Shown: in pieces, positions 62,901 to 64,000 of the stretch
Position numbering within the stretch: the first letter of the stretch is position 1
Layout of the letters: every line of letters begins with the position of its first letter
Source: Haloferula luteola
GTDB taxonomy: Bacteria; Verrucomicrobiota; Verrucomicrobiia; Verrucomicrobiales; Akkermansiaceae
Direction: 5' to 3'
Assembly: GCF_014201715.1 (NCBI RefSeq)
Contig: NZ_JACHFD010000007.1
Coordinates: forward strand, 124,001 to 188,000
DNA: 64,000 nt
The notes under the pieces: model-generated
Told to the model about the DNA's origin: nothing
Databases searched by the model: none
What the model saw: only the letters and a program-made list of their open reading frames with translations
Made by a program: the position numbers and the translations under genes

Positions 62901-63171
62901 GCCGGATGGCAAGGGCTTGGAGGTCCGTCCGAATGACGGTCAACTTCTGGAAATGGCCGCCTATCCATTCTTGCAAGAGGACCTGGAAGGCAAAGGACAC
63001 CCGACCGATATTCCCTTGCGCGATCGGGTCACGGTGCAGATCAGCCACGTTCAGATGGGAGTAGGGGGAGAGAATTCGTGGGGTGCCTGGCCATTGGCAA
63101 AATACCAGTTCCCGGCGGACCGGAGCTACGACTACGCCTTTGTCATTGGGCCGATCGCGGAAGGGAGATAA
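59953..63171 (+). CDS. GH2 beta-galactosidase, LacZ type
   Basis: A 1072-residue enzyme with signal peptide MFARKILTALTMLAAAASSVSA, so it is exported, unlike E. coli LacZ. The domains are complete: sugar-binding (MLNGDWQFSWVPEP ... FYLYVNGEKVGYSQDSRTP ... YLEDQDFWRFSGIFRDV), Ig-like, barrel (IKGVNRHDHDLRTAQYV, IRTAHYPNDPRF, acid/base in WSLGNEAGNG, nucleophile in IQCEYSHAMGNSCGG, GSIWDWKDQG), and the C-terminal beta-sandwich (FWRPPTDNDRG ... WYGRGPEENYVDRNTG). AAGGAG lies 18 bases upstream of the ATG, farther than usual. It would release galactose from oligomers made by GH43/GH30 enzymes. Confidence 0.96.
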   Translation: MFARKILTALTMLAAAASSVSAQTPPDWENKEVFRVHKEAPHAVKMPFPDARSARTMSRMESPWCQMLNGDWQFSWVPEPSQRPMGFEKPDFDASGWDTLAVPSCVEMHGYGTPIYVSAGYVFKIDPPKVMEEPDPKYTTFKERNPVMSYRKTFTLPDAWENRQTMVVFNGVISAFYLYVNGEKVGYSQDSRTPAEFNITPYLHEGENLIAVEVYRYSDGTYLEDQDFWRFSGIFRDVYLWSAADLDLRDFEVKSGLTDDFERGTFQVKTTTHQAGGEAAGYAIEGQLTDRDGATLTTFQLAGTAPARGEEVLESLPTELEIEPWSAENPKLYTLLLTLKDAEGREVAHYASRIGFHRSEIRDGNLWVNGQPVLIKGVNRHDHDLRTAQYVTEASMLADLKAMKRLNINTIRTAHYPNDPRFLEWVDEYGFYVISEANIESHGMGYEEASLAKDPSWQAQHLDRVKNMVEAFKNHPSIILWSLGNEAGNGINFVRCAEWLRERDPSRPIHYEQGRMDDYVDVFSPMYYPIGRLESWLEEEKAKPLGERRPMIQCEYSHAMGNSCGGLADYWDAIRREPLLQGGSIWDWKDQGFFKEMPFPGEGKPALAAYDSERYLTADGKLQGFAYGGDFGDYPNSDNFAFNGVVQADLTPNPHAKEVFHQYRNWVVTAVDRSLSSPKVKVLNELFFTTQENQPYRWSLLEDGRVVQSGEAVLPRVAPQSEVEVTVPVEAFEAKPGAEYFVQFEFFQGVDRPWATADYVVAVEQIPLDGGVPAKSEKVSGVAPQMAVKQGRTTITGEGFEAVFDDSTGQCVAYRLGGQEMLAGPLELNFWRPPTDNDRGSTMPKDCEVWRAAGAGATVISRSQKAEEGAVELTYTLKIPVGESTAVWSYRVASGGALEVKLHFTPKGEKLPVLPRVGMSCALMPEYSEWSWYGRGPEENYVDRNTGTMVGVWSGSVTKLWFPYGEPGETANRTGIRWSRFTRPDGKGLEVRPNDGQLLEMAAYPFLQEDLEGKGHPTDIPLRDRVTVQISHVQMGVGGENSWGAWPLAKYQFPADRSYDYAFVIGPIAEGR

Positions 63172-63246
63172 TGCGGGAGTTTCTGCGGGCAAGTGGCTTG
63201 ACCGCAGCAAGGATTGACGGATGGGTGCGGGAGTCGCTGTTTCGCC

Positions 63247-64000
63247 ATGAATCTCTCCCACCCTCCTGCTTTCGTTGTCTCTTTGGGCTTGTCCCTGCTG
63301 GTTTCCTGTGTGCGCGGCGAGCAGGCGCGGGATCCGGATCGGGCGGCGAAGGAAGAGCTTTCCCAAGAGCCCCCGGTGACGGTGAAAACTGCGGTGGGAG
63401 ATCTGACGTTGCCGCCTCCTTATCAGACGGCTTCGGCGCGAAATTCGACGCGTCAGGTGGCTTGGCCGGAAGGGGTGACGCCGACGGCTCCGGAGGGATT
63501 CAAGGTCACGCGATTCGCGGATGCATTGAAGCATCCGCGCTGGGCTTATGTTGGCCCCAATGGGGATGTGTTCGTCGCCGAATCGAACACGCGGGGCAGT
63601 GCTGATCGCATCACGTTGTTGCGGGACCAGGATGGTGATGGAGTTCCGGAGGAGAGAATGGGGTTCGTGGAGGGATTGAATCAGCCATTTGGGATGCTGA
63701 TTCTCGGAGGACGATTCTACGTCGCCAACACGGGGGAGCTTCTAAGTTTTCCCTACTCGGAGGGTTCGACGGAGCTGAAGGGGAAAGGGGAGAAGGTGTT
63801 GGATCTTCCCGCTGGAGGATACAACAACCATTGGACGCGCAATTTGTTGGCCTCGAAGGATGGGAAAAGGATCTACATCACGGTGGGTTCAGGGAGCAAT
63901 GTGGGCGAGAACGGGATGGACGATGAGGAGCGCCGGGCAGCGATTTTGGAAGTCCGTCCGGATGGTTCTGGTGAGCGGGTGTATGCTTCCGGGCTGCGCA
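63247..64000 (+). CDS. sorbosone/glucose dehydrogenase-like lipoprotein, 5' part
   Basis: The frame is open from the ATG at 63247 to the end of the window; 251 codons are visible. The N-terminus (MNLSHPPAFVVSLGLSLLVSC) has a lipobox LVSC, so it is probably a lipoprotein. The body has the propeller pattern of PQQ-dependent sorbosone/glucose dehydrogenases: VTRFADALKHPRWAYVGPNG, VFVAESNTRG, LLRDQDGDGVPEERMGF, FGMLILGGRFYVANTGELL, NHWTRNLLASKDGKRIYITVGSGSNVGENGMD. The rest lies outside the window. Many such proteins in this phylum are of unknown substrate. Confidence 0.85.
   Translation, partial: MNLSHPPAFVVSLGLSLLVSCVRGEQARDPDRAAKEELSQEPPVTVKTAVGDLTLPPPYQTASARNSTRQVAWPEGVTPTAPEGFKVTRFADALKHPRWAYVGPNGDVFVAESNTRGSADRITLLRDQDGDGVPEERMGFVEGLNQPFGMLILGGRFYVANTGELLSFPYSEGSTELKGKGEKVLDLPAGGYNNHWTRNLLASKDGKRIYITVGSGSNVGENGMDDEERRAAILEVRPDGSGERVYASGLR

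Noticed and set aside
62278-63534. 418-residue open frame on the minus strand
   Set aside because: Antisense to the GH2 gene and the start of the sorbosone dehydrogenase-like gene; Arg/His-rich, no domain.

Overview
The window is chromosomal DNA of high GC content, with dense coding on both strands and few mobile features. It most resembles a Verrucomicrobiota bacterium (Verrucomicrobiales: Haloferula, Luteolibacter or Roseibacillus-like). The reasons are several PEP-CTERM proteins with their own exosortase, many secreted glycoside hydrolases without SusC/SusD pairs, large secreted proteins ending in a W-S-x-D-L-x-x-W...FFRL/FYRV tail, frequent TTG/GTG starts and poor Shine-Dalgarno sites. 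The phylum call is inference from gene content. No rRNA, tRNA, CRISPR array, insertion sequence, integrase or phage gene was seen, and no gap without a gene exceeds 300 bases.

Layout. 1-8.3 kb: the 3' end of an FtsK/SpoIIIE-like ATPase, small hypothetical proteins, a secreted protein of seven tandem PPC-like modules, a methyltransferase, a CYTH phosphatase, and two tandem paralogous secreted proteins of unknown function. 8.4-14.2 kb: housekeeping block with thrS (no TGS domain), infC (acidic tail, possible upstream non-AUG start), a HAD phosphatase, a GYF-domain membrane protein and a FAD oxidoreductase. 14.3-20.8 kb: GH10 xylanase with a membrane-anchored PA14-like protein, a class A beta-lactamase, a six-hairpin glycosidase and a clan GH-A glycosidase. 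20.9-23 kb: a TetR regulator translationally coupled to a cytochrome P450. 23-33.6 kb: GH43, a PEP-CTERM protein, a cold-shock/DUF1294 protein, a second GH43, a compact exosortase operon (DUF4114/PEP-CTERM substrate, TPR protein, exosortase, small membrane protein, EpsI-like protein) and a GH30. 33.7-39.6 kb: a kexin-like subtilase and a secreted nuclease/phosphatase-fold protein, convergent. 39.7-47.4 kb: a DUF4336 protein, an unknown protein, the operon sialate-O-acetylesterase/GH92/GH130, and a Tat-exported metallophosphatase. 47.5-56.6 kb: two more secreted proteins, an AraC regulator divergent from a GH29 fucosidase, an operon of a deacylase/amidotransferase-like fusion with a NAGPA-type phosphodiester glycosidase and a small protein, and a LysR/methyltransferase pair. 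56.6-64 kb: katG, a rhomboid protease, a secreted GH2 beta-galactosidase and the start of a sorbosone-dehydrogenase-like lipoprotein.

How it fits together. At least nine secreted carbohydrate-active enzymes (GH2, GH10, GH29, GH30, two GH43, GH92, GH130, GH-A, plus an acetylesterase) suggest a specialist in branched plant or algal polysaccharides and glycoproteins: arabinogalactan-like side chains (GH43, GH30, GH2), xylan (GH10), mannose-rich glycans (GH92 to GH130) and fucose (GH29). The exosortase/PEP-CTERM set would fix some secreted proteins at the envelope or matrix. I see no single wholly new system. The best leads are the deacylase/BPL_N fusion operon, the compact exosortase locus with its own substrate, the C-terminal module shared by four secreted proteins, and similar dyad motifs upstream of separate transcription units.
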